In this document: positions 31,288 through 39,975 of the stretch, piece by piece | Numbering within the stretch: the first letter of the stretch is position 1 | Layout: every line of letters starts with the position of its first letter | Assembly: GCA_019689675.1 (NCBI GenBank) | Contig: JADGGZ010000006.1 | Span: 1-45,079, forward strand | Length of the DNA: 45,079 nucleotides | Reading direction: 5' to 3' | Origin: Rhodospirillales bacterium | GTDB taxonomy: Bacteria > Pseudomonadota > Alphaproteobacteria > ATCC43930 > CGMCC-115725 | Notes under the pieces: model-generated | Database searches by the model: none | What the model was told of the DNA's origin: nothing | What the model saw: the letters and a program-made list of their open reading frames with translations, nothing else | Program-made: the position numbers and the translations under genes

Positions 31288-33176
31288 CCCGAGGCGGCCG
31301 TCGGCAGGGAGTCGTAGCGGCGATACTCGGGCACGAGGCGGTGAAGGAGCGCCTCGAGCGCGGCCGCGTCCGCCCTGCGGCAGACATTCGCGAGCTCGTC
31401 GAGAAGGCGCGCGAGGGTGGCAGGGTCGGCGGTCCGCGGCGCTGCGAGAAGAATGCCTTTGCACGCCGTCGGCAGCAGCGGCTCGGCGCCGTGGAAAATC
31501 TCCTCGAAGAGCTTCTCGCCGGGCCTCAGCCCGGTGATCTTGATCTCGATGTCCTCGCCCGGGCGCAATCCCGCGAGGCGGATCATCTGCCGCGCAAGAT
31601 CGATGATGCGGACCGGCTCGCCCATGTCGAGGACGTAGATCTTGCCTGGCTCGTCGCCGGCCATCGCGGTCGCCTGCAGCACGAGCTCGACGGCCTCGCG
31701 CACGGTCATGAAATAGCGCATCACCTCGGGGTGCGTGACGGTGAGCGGGCCGCCCGCGGCGAGCTGGCGCTGGAAGAGCGGTACGACCGACCCGGTGGAG
31801 CCGAGTACGTTGCCGAAGCGGACGGTGACGAAGCGGGTACCCTGGGTCCCGCGATCGAGATCGAGCGCCTGGCACCAGCTCTCGGCGATCCGCTTCGAGG
31901 CTCCCATGATGTTGGTCGGGTTGACCGCCTTGTCGGTGCTGATGAGCACCATGACCGCGACCCCGGCCGCCCGGCAGGCCTCGGCGACGTGCCGCGTTCC
32001 GATCGCGTTCGTTAGGATGCCCTCGAACGGGTTCGCCTCGACCATCGGCACGTGCTTCAAAGCGGCAGCGTGAAAAACGAGCTCGGGTCTCGCTTCGGCG
32101 AAAATGCGGCCGATCGCCGCCCTGTCTCGCACGTCGCCGAGCACGGCCCTGCGCGGCAGGTCGGGGAAGCGCTCCTGAAGCTCGAGATCGATCTGGTAGA
32201 GGTTGAACTCGCCGAAATCGACCAGCGTCACCTCGGCGGGGCCGAACTCGGCCACCTGGCGGACGAGCTCGCCGCCGATCGTGCCCCCTGCGCCGGTCAC
32301 CAGCACGCGCTTGCCTTGGACGAGCCGGCGCATGCCCTCGCGGTCGAGGACGGTCTGCGGTCGGCCCAGCAGGTCCTCGATCGCGACGGGCCGAACCTCG
32401 ATCCGATCCGTCACGCCGGACCGGAGCTCGGTCAGCTTCGGGAGGCGCGCCACCGTCATTCCGACGCGGTCGGCGGCGTCGACGAGGCGCCGCACCGTGG
32501 CGCCGTCGAGATCGTCCAGCGTCAGAATGAGCCGCTGAGGGCGCTTCCCGGCCGCTTCCAAGCGCTCGACGACCTGGGGAAGGTCGTCGAATGTGCCGAG
32601 GACCTCGATCCCGTGAATGTTCCGCCCGACCCGGCCGGCGGTGCCCGCGATCATGCCCACCGGGCTGTACAGAGAATCCTCGCTCCGCGTGGCGCGGATG
32701 AAGAGCTCGGCCGCGTCGCTCGCGCCGGCGAGAAGCACGGGAATGCCGGGACGCGGCGGCGGGCGGAACGAGAACGTGCCGGTGCGGCGGTCCTTGAGGA
32801 TACGGTAGGCGAAGCGGGGGCCGCCGAGGAGAACGAGAAGCACCCCCCACTCGATGATCGGCACCGAGCGCGGCAGGTCTTCGGCGCGGGTCAGAACGAA
32901 CAGGATCGGGACGAAGATGAGCACGACGAGCGTGACCGCCCGGACCAGATTGATCAGGTCGTTGAGCGAGGCGTAGCGCCAGATCCCGCGATAGAGCCGC
33001 AGGGCACGAAACACCACCGCGGCGACAGCGGTGACCAGCAGCGTCCCGTAGATCGTGAGCGTCGGCGAATAGCTCATGACCTCGCCGACCCGCAGCCACA
33101 TCGCGAGCGGGAAGGAGATCGCCGCCATGGCGATGTCATGGAGATAGGCGAGCTGTGCGTGGCGGAAGCGGAGCAT
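31284..33176 (-). CDS. NDP-sugar 4,6-dehydratase, membrane type (CapD/WbpM/FlaA1-like)
   Basis: A 630-residue protein. Four N-terminal membrane helices (about residues 10-120) are followed by a nucleotide-binding-like middle part (IPVLLAGASDAAELF) and a full SDR domain from about 288. The SDR has VTGAGGTIGGEL, the STDK stretch (S413-K416), and NIMGASK with Met424 and K428. Met instead of Tyr is usual in this family, as in WbpM. These enzymes make UDP-4-keto-6-deoxy-N-acetylhexosamine from UDP-GlcNAc. It lies 17 bp downstream of a small SDR that could be the 4-ketoreductase. Product is probably UDP-N-acetylquinovosamine or -fucosamine. The exact sugar is inference. Confidence 0.93.
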   Translation of the reverse strand: MLRFRHAQLAYLHDIAMAAISFPLAMWLRVGEVMSYSPTLTIYGTLLVTAVAAVVFRALRLYRGIWRYASLNDLINLVRAVTLVVLIFVPILFVLTRAEDLPRSVPIIEWGVLLVLLGGPRFAYRILKDRRTGTFSFRPPPRPGIPVLLAGASDAAELFIRATRSEDSLYSPVGMIAGTAGRVGRNIHGIEVLGTFDDLPQVVERLEAAGKRPQRLILTLDDLDGATVRRLVDAADRVGMTVARLPKLTELRSGVTDRIEVRPVAIEDLLGRPQTVLDREGMRRLVQGKRVLVTGAGGTIGGELVRQVAEFGPAEVTLVDFGEFNLYQIDLELQERFPDLPRRAVLGDVRDRAAIGRIFAEARPELVFHAAALKHVPMVEANPFEGILTNAIGTRHVAEACRAAGVAVMVLISTDKAVNPTNIMGASKRIAESWCQALDLDRGTQGTRFVTVRFGNVLGSTGSVVPLFQRQLAAGGPLTVTHPEVMRYFMTVREAVELVLQATAMAGDEPGKIYVLDMGEPVRIIDLARQMIRLAGLRPGEDIEIKITGLRPGEKLFEEIFHGAEPLLPTACKGILLAAPRTADPATLARLLDELANVCRRADAAALEALLHRLVPEYRRYDSLPTAASG

Positions 33177-33193
33177 GGGCCGCGCCGACCCTA

Positions 33194-34024
33194 TCACAGC
33201 GCGCTTCTGGCCGTCTCGGCGAGCGCCGCTGCGGCGGACAGCGGTGGCGACCAGCCGAAATCGCGCCGAAAGGCCGTGTCGTCGAGCTGCAGCGAGTCGA
33301 TGAGCGGCGCCGGCGCGAAACGGCGCAAGATCGCCTCGGGGAGGGCGAAGAGCCGGGGCGCCATCCCGAGGCTCCGCCGCAGCTCCGTGACGAGCTCGGG
33401 CGTGGAGAAATCGCCGTCGCGGACGTGGTAGACGCCGCTCTCGACCGGACCTTCGAGGCAGCGCACGATGGCGTCGGCGAGATTGCCGACGGCGATGAGG
33501 CTGCGGCTGTTCGCGACCGCGGCGAAGGGCAGGGGGAGTCCGGAGCGACACAGGCGGAGAAGGGCGCGGAAGTTCGCCCTGACGCCGGGCCCGTGCACGA
33601 GCGGCGGCCGCAGGACGAGGGCACGGGGGAGCGCTTTCTCGGCCGCGAGCTTCGATGCGGCGTAGGGACCGACGGGGGCAGGCGCATCGGTTTCGCGAAA
33701 CGGGCGATCGCTGCGCTCGCCCATCACCTTCGCCGTGCTCAGGAAGACGAAGCGCCGCACCCTTGCGGCTTCGGCCGCTTCCGCGAGCCCGGCCGTCGCC
33801 TGTCGGTTGACGCGGTCGAACGTCTCCGGGGCTGCCCTTTCGTCATGGACCTGGGCCGCCAGATGGACGATTGCCTCGATGCCTTCGATCGGCCAACGGG
33901 TTCTTGGTCCGATCTCGCCGACTTCGCGCCTTCCGGCCCGCACGACGACATGCCCGCGCGACTCCAGCAGCGGGATGAGGGCGCGGCCGACGAATCCGCC
34001 CGGCCCGGTCACCAGAACGCGCAT
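33194..34024 (-). CDS. Small NAD-dependent epimerase/reductase (4-ketoreductase candidate)
   Basis: A 276-residue SDR. The N-terminus RVLVTGPGGFVGRAL binds NAD(P) (GxxGxxG). FLSTAKVMG supplies the Ser/Thr, and PYAASKLAAE is the YxxxK site. Length and sequence style resemble WbpV/WbpK-type 4-reductases that act on UDP-4-keto-6-deoxy-GlcNAc. It is 17 bp upstream of the CapD-type dehydratase in the same operon, which supplies exactly that substrate. An epimerase activity cannot be excluded. ATG at 34024. Confidence 0.85.
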   Translation of the reverse strand: MRVLVTGPGGFVGRALIPLLESRGHVVVRAGRREVGEIGPRTRWPIEGIEAIVHLAAQVHDERAAPETFDRVNRQATAGLAEAAEAARVRRFVFLSTAKVMGERSDRPFRETDAPAPVGPYAASKLAAEKALPRALVLRPPLVHGPGVRANFRALLRLCRSGLPLPFAAVANSRSLIAVGNLADAIVRCLEGPVESGVYHVRDGDFSTPELVTELRRSLGMAPRLFALPEAILRRFAPAPLIDSLQLDDTAFRRDFGWSPPLSAAAALAETARSAL

Positions 34025-34058
34025 GAGTCCTCGAACGGAAATCCGCTGCGGCGGCGAG

Positions 34059-34102
34059 AGCGGCCGCGGAGGCCGCGGAAAGGTATCGGCGCCGCGGCCG
34101 CT
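34059..34102. repeat. Perfect 11-bp inverted repeat in a divergent promoter region
   Basis: AGCGGCCGCGG (34059-34069) and CCGCGGCCGCT (34092-34102) are perfect inverted arms around a 22-bp loop that holds another GGCCGCGG. The 9-mer CCGCTGCGG also occurs at 34043-34051 and 34098-34106. This lies between the divergent SDR and YdcF genes. Its high G+C makes chance occurrence more likely. Confidence 0.4.
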
Positions 34103-34170
34103 GCGGTGAATAACGGACCGGTGCAGGGGGTGCGGAGAAGCTTCGCCATTTCGGCGCTAGGCTATACGGG

Positions 34171-34908
34171 ATGGACTTTGCTCTCTCCAAGCTGCTCTGG
34201 GCGGTCCTCGCCCCGAGCAACCTCCTTCTCCTCCTCCTCGTCCTCGCCCTGGTGCGGCGGCGGCTGGTCTGGTTCGTGGTGCCGGTGCTCGCGATCATCG
34301 CGGTGCTTCCGGTGGCAGCGTTGCTCGCCCTGCCGCTCGAGAACCGATATCCGCAGCCCGCACCCCCCGACAGGGTCGACGGTATCGTCGTCCTCGGCGG
34401 CGGGCTCGACGGCCCCTTGAGCGATGCCCGCGGCCAGCCGGCGCTCACCGAGGCGGCGGAGCGGCTCACCGCCGCCGTCGCTCTCGCGCGCCGCTATCCC
34501 GAGGCGCGGATCGTGTTCTCGGGCGGCGAGGGCACGCTTTTGCCGCAAGGCCATGCCGAGGCGGACGCGAGCGTCGCGTTCTTCACGGCGCTCGGGGTGC
34601 CGCGCGAGCGCCTCATTATCGAGAACAGGTCGCGCAACACCTGGGAGAACGCGCTCTTCGCGCGCGAGGCGGCGCAGCCGAAGTCGGGCGAGACGTGGCT
34701 TCTCGTGACATCGGCATGGCACATGCCGCGGGCGCTCGGCTGCTTTCGTCGCGTCGGCTGGGAGGTGCTGCCGTGGCCGGTCGACTACCGCACGAACCCG
34801 CGCAGGCTGGTTCCCGGCTTCGCGCTGGGCGAAAACCTTGCCGCTCTCGATCTCGTGGCGAAGGAATGGGTGGGCTTGGCGGCCTACTGGGCCATGGGCC
34901 GGATTTGA
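34171..34908 (+). CDS. YdcF/DUF218-family membrane protein
   Basis: A 245-residue protein with two N-terminal membrane helices (about residues 5-55) and then a DUF218 domain. Conserved stretches are GIVVLGGGLDG, ARIVFSGGEG, IENRSRNTWENA and TSAWHMPRALGCF. The domain should face the periplasm. Family members such as SanA, YdcF and ElyC are linked to envelope integrity or peptidoglycan/lipid-carrier metabolism. Its divergent partner is an NDP-sugar SDR. It ends 13 bp before the convergent response-regulator gene. Confidence 0.9.
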   Translation: MDFALSKLLWAVLAPSNLLLLLLVLALVRRRLVWFVVPVLAIIAVLPVAALLALPLENRYPQPAPPDRVDGIVVLGGGLDGPLSDARGQPALTEAAERLTAAVALARRYPEARIVFSGGEGTLLPQGHAEADASVAFFTALGVPRERLIIENRSRNTWENALFAREAAQPKSGETWLLVTSAWHMPRALGCFRRVGWEVLPWPVDYRTNPRRLVPGFALGENLAALDLVAKEWVGLAAYWAMGRI

Positions 34909-34921
34909 GCGCGGTGCGGCC

Positions 34922-35329
34922 TCATGCGCGAGCCGCATAGCTGCCGATGCTCGGGCCGTCATCGAGCGCACGCATCACCACGCTCGCGAGCTCGCTCGGC
35001 CGGTAGGGCTTTTTCAGCATCGGCGCGCGAATCATCTGGCCGGTGATCCGGGAAGTGAAGCCGGCGAACCCGGTCGTGTAGACGATCTTGAGGTCGGGCC
35101 TGATCCGGCGCGCTTCGATCGCCAGACGAAAACCGTCGAGCTCTCCCGGCATCACGATGTCCGTGAACAGAAGATCGACGACGAGCCCGTTCCGGATGAG
35201 GGTCAGCGCGGCGTCGCCGTTCGCGGCGGGGAGGGCGCGATAGCCGGCCTCGTGCAGAATGGCGACCGCCAGCGCCCGGACGTCGTCGTCGTCGTCGACC
35301 ACTAGGACCGAAGCGGCAGGAAGGTTCAT
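34922..35329 (-). CDS. Single-domain response regulator
   Basis: A 135-residue receiver without an output domain. The acidic pocket is in VVDDDDD near residue 12. The phospho-acceptor is D57 (TDIVMPG), the switch Thr is in VYTTGF (T85/T86) and the Lys is in LKKPYRP (K106/K107). It should be phosphorylated by a histidine kinase encoded elsewhere. Single-domain receivers in alphaproteobacteria often act in motility or stress phosphorelays. It lies 43 bp after the end of the glycan operon on the same strand. Whether it is co-transcribed is not clear. Confidence 0.9.
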   Translation of the reverse strand: MNLPAASVLVVDDDDDVRALAVAILHEAGYRALPAANGDAALTLIRNGLVVDLLFTDIVMPGELDGFRLAIEARRIRPDLKIVYTTGFAGFTSRITGQMIRAPMLKKPYRPSELASVVMRALDDGPSIGSYAARA

Positions 35330-35372
35330 GACGCGGTCATTATGGCCCTCGCCGAGCGCGCGGCAATCGGTC

Positions 35373-35702
35373 CTAAAGAACGATGAAATTAACCTCCCAG
35401 GCGGACGCTGCTTCGTCCCAGCCGAAACGGCCCTGCTTCGCGACGGCGTTCATCTGCCGCTCGCGCCACAGCGCATCGTCGCGCAAGAGACGGAGGGCCG
35501 CTTCCGCCAAGGCGGATTCCCCGCGGACGACGAAGCCGGTCGTGCCGTGTTCTACCCGCTCGCGCATGCAGGCGATGTCCTCGACGACGGCGGGTACGCC
35601 CATCGCCCGTGCTTCCGCCGCGGAAATGCAGAACGTCTCCCCTTCGTCGCCACGGTAAAGAAAGACGCGGGCCTGCGACAATTCGCGCGCGAGCTCGACG
35701 TT
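35373..35702 (-). pseudogene. C-terminal remnant of a GT4 glycosyltransferase
   Basis: The frame encodes about 109 residues matching only the last part of GT4 enzymes: ELARELSQARVFLYRGDEGE, then ISAAEARAMGVPAVVED (the E-x7-E region) and a terminal helix. The N-terminal acceptor domain and about 250 residues are missing. Homology begins immediately after the TGA of the upstream glycosyltransferase, as if a deletion joined the two. The best internal start is a TTG at 35681, but a 102-residue product could not be an active transferase. I read it as a decayed gene. It is not closely similar to the intact GT4 at 38965. Confidence 0.7.
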
Positions 35703-35703
35703 A

Positions 35704-36789
35704 TCAGGCGGCCTTGCGCCGCTCCAGCGCCTCGAGCACGTAGCCTTCGAGATCGAGCGCGCGGCGCTCGGACGTGTGCTCGGCGAGGACCCGGGCCCGC
35801 GCGCGCTCGCCGATCCGGCGCCGGATGCGATCGGAGATACCGCGAATGATCGCCGCGCACTCCTCGGAGCTGCGAGCGACCATGATCTCCTCGCTGGGCT
35901 TGAAGATCGTCTCGAGGCCGGGCCAAGGATCGCTGATGATCGGAACGCCGCAGGCCGCGGCTTCGAAGAGCCGCACGGAGGGGCTCCAGCCGGTCCGCAC
36001 CATCGCCGCGCGCGTCACGTTGAGCGTCCAGCGCTGCGCGTTGTAGAAGCCGCGATGCTCGCCCGGCGGAAGATGCTCGATCCGCTCGACGTTGACGGGC
36101 CAGTCGATCCCCTCCGGGTATTGCGGCCCGGCAACTACGAACCTGCCGCGTGGCCAGGAGCGCGCCGGGACGAGGAGCAGCCGTTCGAGCTTCGGCTGAC
36201 GATCCTCGCTGTAGGTTCCCATGTAGCCGAGATCCCAGCGGCGTCGGCCGGGTTCCGGAAAATAGGTTTCAGGATCGACGGAGCAGTAGAGGGCGCGCGC
36301 CGACTTGGCGCGGTGCGCCTGCTCGAGGCGGCGCAGAAGCGGGCCGCCCGTGAACGAGAGATAGAGATCCCAACGTGGAATGAGGTCGGGCGAGAGGTAC
36401 TCGTAGTCGCCCCGCTGCAGCTTGGCGAGCGTCACGGGCGTGTCGATGTCGTAGAAGGCGGTGACGCCGCGCGCCTCTTGAAGGAGCCACTTGCCGACCG
36501 CCACGCCGTCGGGGACGTAGGAGCCGAGAATGACGAGATCGGCGCGGCGGATCTCGCCGGCGTAGCGGTCCTTCAGCTCTTCGAGAGAGCGGTAGAGCCG
36601 CACGCGCCCGAGCTGCGTTGACGCAAGATCGCGGTTCCGGGCGTACCAGGGCACGTCGCGCTCGAGAAAGAGCACGTTGTGGCCGCGTCGCGCGAGCTCG
36701 CGCACGAGGCCGCGATAGGTCGTGGCGTGCCCGTTGCCCCATGACGAGGTGATCGAGAGGCCGAGGAGGACGATCGAGAAGCGTCTCAC
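35704..36789 (-). CDS. CgeB-like glycosyltransferase, copy 1 of 3
   Basis: A 361-residue GT-B protein starting with a GTG that overlaps the upstream stop (GTGA). The N-terminal domain has SSWGNGHATTYRGLVRELAR. The C-terminal donor domain has LYCSVDPETYFPEP, LGYMGTYSEDRQPKL and SVRLFEAAACGVPIISDPW. This is the CgeB/Glyco_trans_1_2 type, first known from Bacillus spore-coat proteins and common in bacterial surface-glycan clusters. It lies in an operon with two close relatives and nucleotide-sugar epimerases. Specific donor and acceptor are unknown. Confidence 0.85.
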   Translation of the reverse strand: MRRFSIVLLGLSITSSWGNGHATTYRGLVRELARRGHNVLFLERDVPWYARNRDLASTQLGRVRLYRSLEELKDRYAGEIRRADLVILGSYVPDGVAVGKWLLQEARGVTAFYDIDTPVTLAKLQRGDYEYLSPDLIPRWDLYLSFTGGPLLRRLEQAHRAKSARALYCSVDPETYFPEPGRRRWDLGYMGTYSEDRQPKLERLLLVPARSWPRGRFVVAGPQYPEGIDWPVNVERIEHLPPGEHRGFYNAQRWTLNVTRAAMVRTGWSPSVRLFEAAACGVPIISDPWPGLETIFKPSEEIMVARSSEECAAIIRGISDRIRRRIGERARARVLAEHTSERRALDLEGYVLEALERRKAA

Positions 36790-37880
36790 GGCGCGGTCTC
36801 GACCCTGGCGCCGAGGATCTTTTCGACGAGCTCGATCCGCTTGCCGTAGGTGTGCTCGGCGATCGCCCGCCGATAGGCGGCACGGCCGATCTCGGTGGCG
36901 CGCTCCGGCGTGAGGCCGAGAAGGATCGATGCGACCTCCTCGCCGTCACGGGCGACGAGGAGTTCCTTGCCCGGTTCGAAGAAGTGCTCGATCCCGGCCC
37001 ATTCGTCGGTGATGACGCATGAACCTGCGCCCGCCGCCTCGAACACCCGGGTCGCAGGGCTCCAGCCGTTGCGCGCCATGCTGTCCCGGCTGATGTTGAG
37101 CACCGCGCGAGGCGTGCAGTTGAAGGCGTTGTGATCGCGCGTGTAGACGTGGCCGAGATGGGTGACGTTCGCCGGCATCGGCTTGTCGTTCCAGCCGTTG
37201 CCGCCGAGGAGGAATCGCTGCGCGGGCATGCGCGAAGCCGGGAAGAAGAAGAACTCCTCGACGCGCGCCTCGCGGTCGGGCAGCCGGTTGGCGAGGAGCG
37301 CGAGGTCGGCCGTGAAGCGCCGATCCGGCGGCACCGGGAAATGGGTCATGGGGTCGAGGCCGTTGTAGATCGGCACGCATTCCCGCGCGCCGAACTCGCG
37401 GTAGGCGCGCACGACCGGGTCGCCGCCGCCGTAGGTGAAGATGAAATCGTAGCGCGGCACCGCCTGGTGGAACGTGTCGTTCGGGTTCTCGCCGAGGCGC
37501 TGGAGCGTCGCCGGTGCGTCGACGTCCCAGAAGACGACGATGTTCCCTGGGCGCTTCAGGTTGGCGACCTCGGCCTCCAGCAGCGCGTCGTGCGCGCCGA
37601 CGCCGCTCGCCTTCACGATCACGTCGGCGTCGGCCGCCTCATCGAGCGCGCGGTAGGCTCCTTCCTCGCCATCGGCCGGATAGACGACGACGCGCGCCCA
37701 CGACGGGTCGGGAATGTCGCGGTGCTTCTGCCGGTCGTAGGCGTCGGGCTCGTAGAAGCTGATCCTGTGCCCGCGCCCGGCGAGCGCGCGCAGGATGCCG
37801 CGGTAGTAGGTCGCCGCCCCGTTCCAGTAGGCCGAGACGAGGCTCGAGCCGAAGAAGGCGATGTTCAGGCCGCTCCGCAT
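36786..37880 (-). CDS. CgeB-like glycosyltransferase, copy 2 of 3
   Basis: A 364-residue paralogue of its neighbours. The N-terminus has SAYWNGAATYYRGILRALAG, equivalent to the WGNGHATTYRGL stretch of copy 1. The donor part has YNGLDPMTHFPVPPDRRF and ATRVFEAAGAGSCVITDEW. It overlaps copy 1 by 4 bp and copy 3 by 16 bp, so all three are translated from one message. Copies 1 and 2 resemble each other most (VFYDxD-type middle segments, GWSPSVRLFEAA versus GWSPATRVFEAA). The substrate is unknown. Confidence 0.85.
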   Translation of the reverse strand: MRSGLNIAFFGSSLVSAYWNGAATYYRGILRALAGRGHRISFYEPDAYDRQKHRDIPDPSWARVVVYPADGEEGAYRALDEAADADVIVKASGVGAHDALLEAEVANLKRPGNIVVFWDVDAPATLQRLGENPNDTFHQAVPRYDFIFTYGGGDPVVRAYREFGARECVPIYNGLDPMTHFPVPPDRRFTADLALLANRLPDREARVEEFFFFPASRMPAQRFLLGGNGWNDKPMPANVTHLGHVYTRDHNAFNCTPRAVLNISRDSMARNGWSPATRVFEAAGAGSCVITDEWAGIEHFFEPGKELLVARDGEEVASILLGLTPERATEIGRAAYRRAIAEHTYGKRIELVEKILGARVETAP

Positions 37881-38965
37881 GCGGGATGTCCCATTTCCTC
37901 GATGATGCCGATGAGTTCGTCGATGCGATGGGCGCAGGTGTGGCGCGCCAGAATGCGCGCGAGCCCCGACGCAGCGAGCGCGTCGGCGCGCGCCCGATCG
38001 TTCAGCAGAAGCCGCAGATGCCGCTCCGTCTCCGCGCCGTCGCGCGCCAGAAGATAGTCCTCGTTCGGACGGAAAAGACCTTCGGCATCCTCCCAAGGCG
38101 CCGAGACGAGCGGCGTTCCGCAGGCGAGCGCCTCGAAGACGCGGATCGTCGGAATGCCGGGAAGCGCTCGAGTGTAGGGACCGCGGGGCACGTGAATCGT
38201 CACGCGGTGCCGCGCGAGAACCTGCGGGACGCGATGGTTGGGAAGATAGCCGCGGAACGAAAGGCCGGCCGCCGCAACGGCTCGGAGCGCCTCCGGCGGG
38301 TATCGCACGCCATGCACGCCGGTGCACAGGCCGAGCCGGCGCACCGGACCGAGAAGATACTCCTCGAGCTCCTTCGTGCGCTCGTCGTCTCCCCAGTTGC
38401 CGATCCAGACGAGATCGCCCTTGTTCTCGGCGTCGAGCGGGTGAAAGACCGAGACGTCGGCGGCCTCGTGCCAGGTCCAGGCGCGGTAGCCCTTCTTCTC
38501 GTAGATCCGGCGCAGCACCTCGCCGAAAGCGAGGATCCCGTCGAACCCGGAGAGGTCGAAGCGCGCCATCTCGTGCGGCGCGGTGACGGCACGATGGTGC
38601 GTGTCGAGGAAGAGGAGCCGGTACCCGCCGTGCGTCTTTCGATGTCTCGACAGACGCGCGATGAGCGCCGGATCGGACCATTCGTGCGCGATGACGAGAT
38701 CGCCGCCGTCGAGCGCCCGGTCGAGATCGAACGCCGCGAGATCGTAGGTCTCGCTCGCGAGGTCGGGATAGGCTTCGCGCCACGTCTCGGCGGCGGCTTC
38801 GCCCTCCGAGAGGAGGAGGTTTTCGAGGCTCCAGGGCCTTGCCGGCTCCAGGGCCCGGACCGAATGGCCGCGCCGCTGCAGCTCGCGGCAAATGCCGCGC
38901 AGGAAATGCGCGTTTCCGTGATTCCAGTCGGAACGCAGCGAGTGGCAGAAGAGGACGAAGCGCAT
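37865..38965 (-). CDS. CgeB-like glycosyltransferase, copy 3 of 3 (divergent)
   Basis: A 366-residue GT-B protein. The N-terminus SDWNHGNAHFLRGICRELQR aligns with copies 1 and 2. The C-terminal domain has LVWIGNWGDDERTKELEEYL and TIRVFEALACGTPLVSAPW. Its middle region differs from the other two, so it may use another acceptor. It starts at the ATG that shares its A with the upstream GT4 stop (TGATG). Confidence 0.85.
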   Translation of the reverse strand: MRFVLFCHSLRSDWNHGNAHFLRGICRELQRRGHSVRALEPARPWSLENLLLSEGEAAAETWREAYPDLASETYDLAAFDLDRALDGGDLVIAHEWSDPALIARLSRHRKTHGGYRLLFLDTHHRAVTAPHEMARFDLSGFDGILAFGEVLRRIYEKKGYRAWTWHEAADVSVFHPLDAENKGDLVWIGNWGDDERTKELEEYLLGPVRRLGLCTGVHGVRYPPEALRAVAAAGLSFRGYLPNHRVPQVLARHRVTIHVPRGPYTRALPGIPTIRVFEALACGTPLVSAPWEDAEGLFRPNEDYLLARDGAETERHLRLLLNDRARADALAASGLARILARHTCAHRIDELIGIIEEMGHPACGAA

Positions 38966-39975
38966 CAGGCGGCCATCTCCCGCGCTGCGGCGGACGTGAG
39001 GCGCGTGTAAGCGTCGCGATAGGCGGCGGCCGTGAGCGCGATCGGGAATTCTTGTGCGCGTCGGCGCGCGCGCTCCGAGTACTCGACGCGCATCTCCCGA
39101 TCGGCGATGAGCCTCGGAAGGCAGTCGAGCCCGAAAAGCGCGGCTCCCTCCCAGTTCTCGCGGAGGCTCGGAATGTCGCCGAGGACGAGTGCGCAGCCCG
39201 ACGCTGCCGCCTCGAGCACGGATAGCCCGAACGGCTCATAGCGCGCCGGAAAGGCGTAGATCGCCGCGCGCGCCATGAGAGCCGCGACCTCGTTCGCCGG
39301 CAGCCGGTCGAGCGCTTCGGCGTGCGCGAAGGCGATCCCTCCCGTCTCGCCCGCGATGAGCACCGGCCAGCCCCACTTCCGATCGAGGGCGCGAAGATTC
39401 TTCGCCTCGTCCCAGATCCGCCCCGCCGCGAAGACGAAGTCCTCCTTCGGCGCCGGACGGAAATCGTCGAGCGCGATGCCGTTCGGAATGATGCGCGCCG
39501 CGCGCGGAGCGCCGTAGTGCCGTGCGGCCGCTTCCATCATCGAGGCGCTCGGCGCCACCACGAGGTCGGCGGCGGCGAGTCCTCTCGCGACCGCCTGCCG
39601 GTATCGCGCCCAGGCGGCCGGCGCGCTCTCGCCGCGCACCGCCTCCCACCAGGAGAGGACGCAGGAATGCGCGACCACGAGAACCGGCGCCCGCCACGGC
39701 AGCGATGCGTGAACGTAGCCGTTGAGATGGACGACATCGGGGCGAAGCTCGGCCTCGAGGGCGAGGAGCCACTTTGCGGCCTCGTCGAGCTCGTCCCAGG
39801 AATCGTCCATCCATTCGAGCTTGAAAGGAGCGTGGACGACGCGCGCGTTCGAATCCGGCGGCTTCGGACCCATGACGGCGAGCGTGAAGTCGATGTCAGG
39901 GAGCGCCCGGACGAGGGCGTTGGCATAGGTCCAGACGCCGCCGACGCCGTCCGCGGTCATCAGAACGCGTTTCAT
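38965..39975 (-). CDS. Glycosyltransferase family 4
   Basis: A 336-residue GT-B enzyme. The N-terminus VLMTADGVGGVWTYANALVR has the glycine-rich acceptor loop. PNGIALDDFRP and RYEPFGLSVLEAAASGCALV mark the donor domain and E-x7-E motif. It overlaps the radical SAM gene by 4 bp (ATGA) and the next transferase by 1 bp. It is one of four intact transferases in this operon, which would suffice to build a repeat or side chain of several sugars. Confidence 0.92.
   Translation of the reverse strand: MKRVLMTADGVGGVWTYANALVRALPDIDFTLAVMGPKPPDSNARVVHAPFKLEWMDDSWDELDEAAKWLLALEAELRPDVVHLNGYVHASLPWRAPVLVVAHSCVLSWWEAVRGESAPAAWARYRQAVARGLAAADLVVAPSASMMEAAARHYGAPRAARIIPNGIALDDFRPAPKEDFVFAAGRIWDEAKNLRALDRKWGWPVLIAGETGGIAFAHAEALDRLPANEVAALMARAAIYAFPARYEPFGLSVLEAAASGCALVLGDIPSLRENWEGAALFGLDCLPRLIADREMRVEYSERARRRAQEFPIALTAAAYRDAYTRLTSAAAREMAA

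Noticed and set aside
29134-33099. A 1321-codon open frame on the minus strand across the oxidoreductase and CapD genes
   Set aside because: It reads in the wrong frame through two well-supported genes, with low-complexity Arg/Ala sequence and no motif.
34922-35329. Response regulator as part of the glycan operon
   Set aside because: It is 43 bp beyond the GT remnant, has its own possible start region and no sugar-related link, so I did not count it as part of the system.
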